A stretch of DNA of 7,461 nt from Bacteroidales bacterium (GTDB lineage: Bacteria > Bacteroidota > Bacteroidia > Bacteroidales > Dysgonomonadaceae): positions 1-7,461 of the forward strand of contig JAAYTC010000359.1 of the NCBI GenBank assembly GCA_012518155.1, written 5' to 3'. Below the pieces are notes generated by a model. It did no database searches. It saw only the letters and a list, made by a program, of their open reading frames with translations, and had not been told where the DNA came from. The position numbers and the translations under genes are program-made. Below are positions 5,670-7,461 of this stretch, in pieces (position 1 is the first letter of the stretch; each line of letters opens with the position of its first letter).

Positions 5670-6566
5670 TTATTCCATTAATTTTGTCTCAAGCACTTGG
5701 TTGACAGAAAAATTTTCCAGTCCCAAGTAATAGGCAGCGGAGTCTGCCAAAGCCTGCATCGGTACGAGGCCAATCACTTCGGCGCCCACTACTTGCACCC
5801 CGTATCGCTTCGCCTCCATTCGTACCATTTCTTGCGCTTGATAGATAGCTGTGCGGGTGTAATCGGTTAGGTTCATGGATATCTGAGTGATACCACGTTC
5901 TTTCAATGCCACGCCTATGGCCTTGCAATAGCGTAATCCCCCTCCAATATGCCGAACTTTTTTAGCGATGGCTTGGGCAATCGCCAAGTCTCCGGTTCCT
6001 ATATTCACGTTATAGGCGATGAGCGGGACACGAGCACCGATGGCCACTGCCCCGGCCGTTGGATGAGGTGTTTCCGGCCCAAAATCGGGTTTCCACCCCG
6101 CCTGAAGCATTTTTCCGGGTAACCCTTCAAATTGTCCTGAACGCACGTTGGCCAAGTTCTCACGATGAGAAGCAGAAGCCGATTTTCCGTACAAGAAGAC
6201 CGGGAGGTTAAACCGTCTTCCCACCTCGCTTGCTACCGATTTCGATAACGCGATGGCCTCCTCCATCGTGGCATTTTTTAGCGGGATAAAAGGCACCACG
6301 TCAACCGCTCCTATACGGGGGTGTTGCCCTTGGTGCACGGTGAGATCGATCAATTCCACCGCGATCCCGATCGCTTCAATCACCGCATTTTTCAATGCTG
6401 TCGGTTCTCCGGCCACGGTGATCACCGATCGGTTATGATCGGGGTCGCTGCTATAATCCAAAAGTTTCACACCTTTCTTGCCACGAAAAGCATCCACTAT
6501 CTTTTCCACCTTCACTGCATCGCACCCTTCGCTAAAATTGGGAACGCACTCTATTATCTTGTTCAT
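5670..6566 (-). CDS. ftcD: Formiminotransferase (glutamate formimidoyltransferase type, stand-alone)
   Basis: The 298-residue protein matches the formiminotransferase half of FTCD in length. It moves the formimino group of N-formimino-L-glutamate to tetrahydrofolate, the last step of one route of histidine degradation, feeding the one-carbon pool. Conserved motifs run in order: CVPNFSEG at 7-14, DPDHNRSVITV at 41-51, HQGQHPRIGAVDVVPFIP at 78-95, then GQFEGLPGK, PDFGPETPHPTAG, GARVPLIAYNVNIGTGD and MNLTDYTRT. H82 in GQHPR falls at the same number as the catalytic histidine described for pig FTCD. The start ATG 6566 gives the normal MNKIIECVPNFSEG beginning. It lies 32 bases after the GDPD gene and upstream of the cyclodeaminase. 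Glycine formiminotransferase of purine fermenters is a relative that cannot be fully excluded. No other histidine-pathway gene is in view. Confidence 0.93.
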   Translation of the reverse strand: MNKIIECVPNFSEGCDAVKVEKIVDAFRGKKGVKLLDYSSDPDHNRSVITVAGEPTALKNAVIEAIGIAVELIDLTVHQGQHPRIGAVDVVPFIPLKNATMEEAIALSKSVASEVGRRFNLPVFLYGKSASASHRENLANVRSGQFEGLPGKMLQAGWKPDFGPETPHPTAGAVAIGARVPLIAYNVNIGTGDLAIAQAIAKKVRHIGGGLRYCKAIGVALKERGITQISMNLTDYTRTAIYQAQEMVRMEAKRYGVQVVGAEVIGLVPMQALADSAAYYLGLENFSVNQVLETKLME

Positions 6567-6598
6567 ATTACCACGTTGATCTGATCTTCCAGCCCATG

Positions 6599-7461
6599 TT
6601 ATTCGGGCTCATGCCCCACGCGGGCATTAACAACTTGCCACACTTCCACCGGGTAGTCTGATTCGATGATATCGGGCCCCACCTCGATGGCACGCCGGTA
6701 AGCAGAAGCCCGCTCGTCGGCTGTCTTCAGCCGATCAAGCGATGGAGCGTATGACACCATGCAACGTACCCCGTTGGCTCGTAACTTTTCCACGATATGC
6801 CGGTTGGAATCATTAATGGTCTGCCCCACGTAAGCAATCATGTTTTCCCAAGGGACTCCCGAGATAGCGATGTCTTCAAACTCCGCGTCGTTCCGCGCGA
6901 ATACCGACAACATGATTCCCGGCAACTGATCGGAATAATACCTCGCTTGCGCCCCCGTATGCACGGTGAGCATCACGTGCTTTTCCGCCTTCAACCTCTT
7001 AACCATCTCCACGATCATGGGAAGCGGCACATCTTTTTTATCGAGGTTGATCACGGTTTTTCCTTCGCTCCAATTGATTACCTCCTCGAGCGTGGGTATT
7101 TTGGCGGTAGTAACATTCCCCTCGTGGTCTTTTAACCGCACCGATTGTAACTCGGCATAGGTGTAATCAGAGAGACTCCCGGTCGCGTCAGTGGTCCTAT
7201 CTAACGTGGCATCATGCATGAGCACGATCACGCTGTCTTTGGTAAGGCGAGGATCCACCTCGAAAAAAGCAGGCACCTGGGCCAACACGAACTGGAACCC
7301 TTCAATGCTGTTTTCGGGAAAACCGGACACACGAGCACCCCTGTGACCACTTATCAATAGGGAACCATCGCCGGTATAGGCAAAATATTGACGCGTATCC
7401 TTGAGCTTTTTGAATTTAATGTAATTTTCTTCTCCCTCCTTGGCTTTGCAGCCATGCAAGA
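6599..7461 (-). CDS. Glycerophosphodiester phosphodiesterase family protein, probable lipoprotein (5' end beyond window)
   Basis: The frame is open to the right edge, with 287 complete codons visible. The first visible residues are LHGC after a partial codon ending in TC (so F, L, I or V). That is a plausible lipobox, meaning the hydrophobic signal core lies outside the window and the cysteine (residue 4 counting from the TTG at 7459) would be lipidated. The catalytic GDPD core is intact: HRGA at 39-42, PENS at 48-51, E67 and D69 in EVDPRLTKD, HD at 82-83 followed by TLDRTTDATG, PTLEEVI at 122-128, NLDKK at 138-142, and a C-terminal DIIESDYP. Family members hydrolyse glycerophosphodiesters to glycerol-3-phosphate and an alcohol with a divalent metal, here probably outside the cytoplasm. 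The 32-base gap to the formiminotransferase suggests an operon, although no metabolic link is obvious. The TTG at 7459 should not be taken as the true start. Confidence 0.9.
   Translation of the reverse strand, partial: LHGCKAKEGEENYIKFKKLKDTRQYFAYTGDGSLLISGHRGARVSGFPENSIEGFQFVLAQVPAFFEVDPRLTKDSVIVLMHDATLDRTTDATGSLSDYTYAELQSVRLKDHEGNVTTAKIPTLEEVINWSEGKTVINLDKKDVPLPMIVEMVKRLKAEKHVMLTVHTGAQARYYSDQLPGIMLSVFARNDAEFEDIAISGVPWENMIAYVGQTINDSNRHIVEKLRANGVRCMVSYAPSLDRLKTADERASAYRRAIEVGPDIIESDYPVEVWQVVNARVGHEPE

Overview
The window looks like a chromosomal segment of a Bacteroidetes bacterium, most likely order Bacteroidales. The evidence is two copies of the SusC-style plug-linker signature EVVVTGYGT[QR]K, a small sigma factor beside a single-pass membrane protein with a Bacteroidetes-type N-terminus, a TAnnTTTG-type -7 promoter box, AT-rich leaders with poor Shine-Dalgarno sequences, and split formiminotransferase and cyclodeaminase genes. 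I cannot name a genus from the sequence alone.

Left part (1-3285): a divergent regulatory/envelope cassette. On the minus strand, running off the left edge, is an exported YfbK-like von Willebrand A protein. Facing away from it on the plus strand are an ECF-type sigma-70 factor and a single-pass inner-membrane protein. That membrane protein has a short cytoplasmic N-terminus, one transmembrane helix, a periplasmic carboxypeptidase-regulatory-like domain, and a TonB-C-like C-terminus. The vWA protein and the membrane protein share the same module: a regulatory-like beta domain, then EVVVTGYG, then GTxKxxxxxGAVxxV, the start of a SusC plug. Neither has room for a receptor barrel. My inference is a cell-envelope signalling unit in which the membrane protein controls the sigma factor and talks to the vWA protein or to TonB partners.

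Right part (3436-7461): four minus-strand genes in the order GDPD-family lipoprotein (5' end beyond the window), formiminotransferase, formimino-THF cyclodeaminase, MFS transporter. The first three are spaced 32 and 57 bases apart and look like one transcript. The MFS gene follows after 143 bases that hold a possible promoter, a near-palindrome and a tandem 12-mer, so it may also have its own promoter. The two folate enzymes perform successive steps: the formimino group of formiminoglutamate (from histidine) moves to tetrahydrofolate, then cyclises to 5,10-methenyl-THF with release of ammonia. No other histidine-degradation gene is visible. The transporter resembles the family of animal MFSD1, a lysosomal dipeptide carrier, which makes peptide-derived substrates a reasonable but unproven guess.

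The two halves converge at 3286-3435, where an 11-bp perfect hairpin is oriented to terminate the minus-strand MFS transcript. No RNA genes, insertion sequences, CRISPR arrays or phage genes were seen, and no gene-free stretch exceeds 300 bases. The nearest to a novel system here is the sigma factor / membrane protein / vWA cassette.
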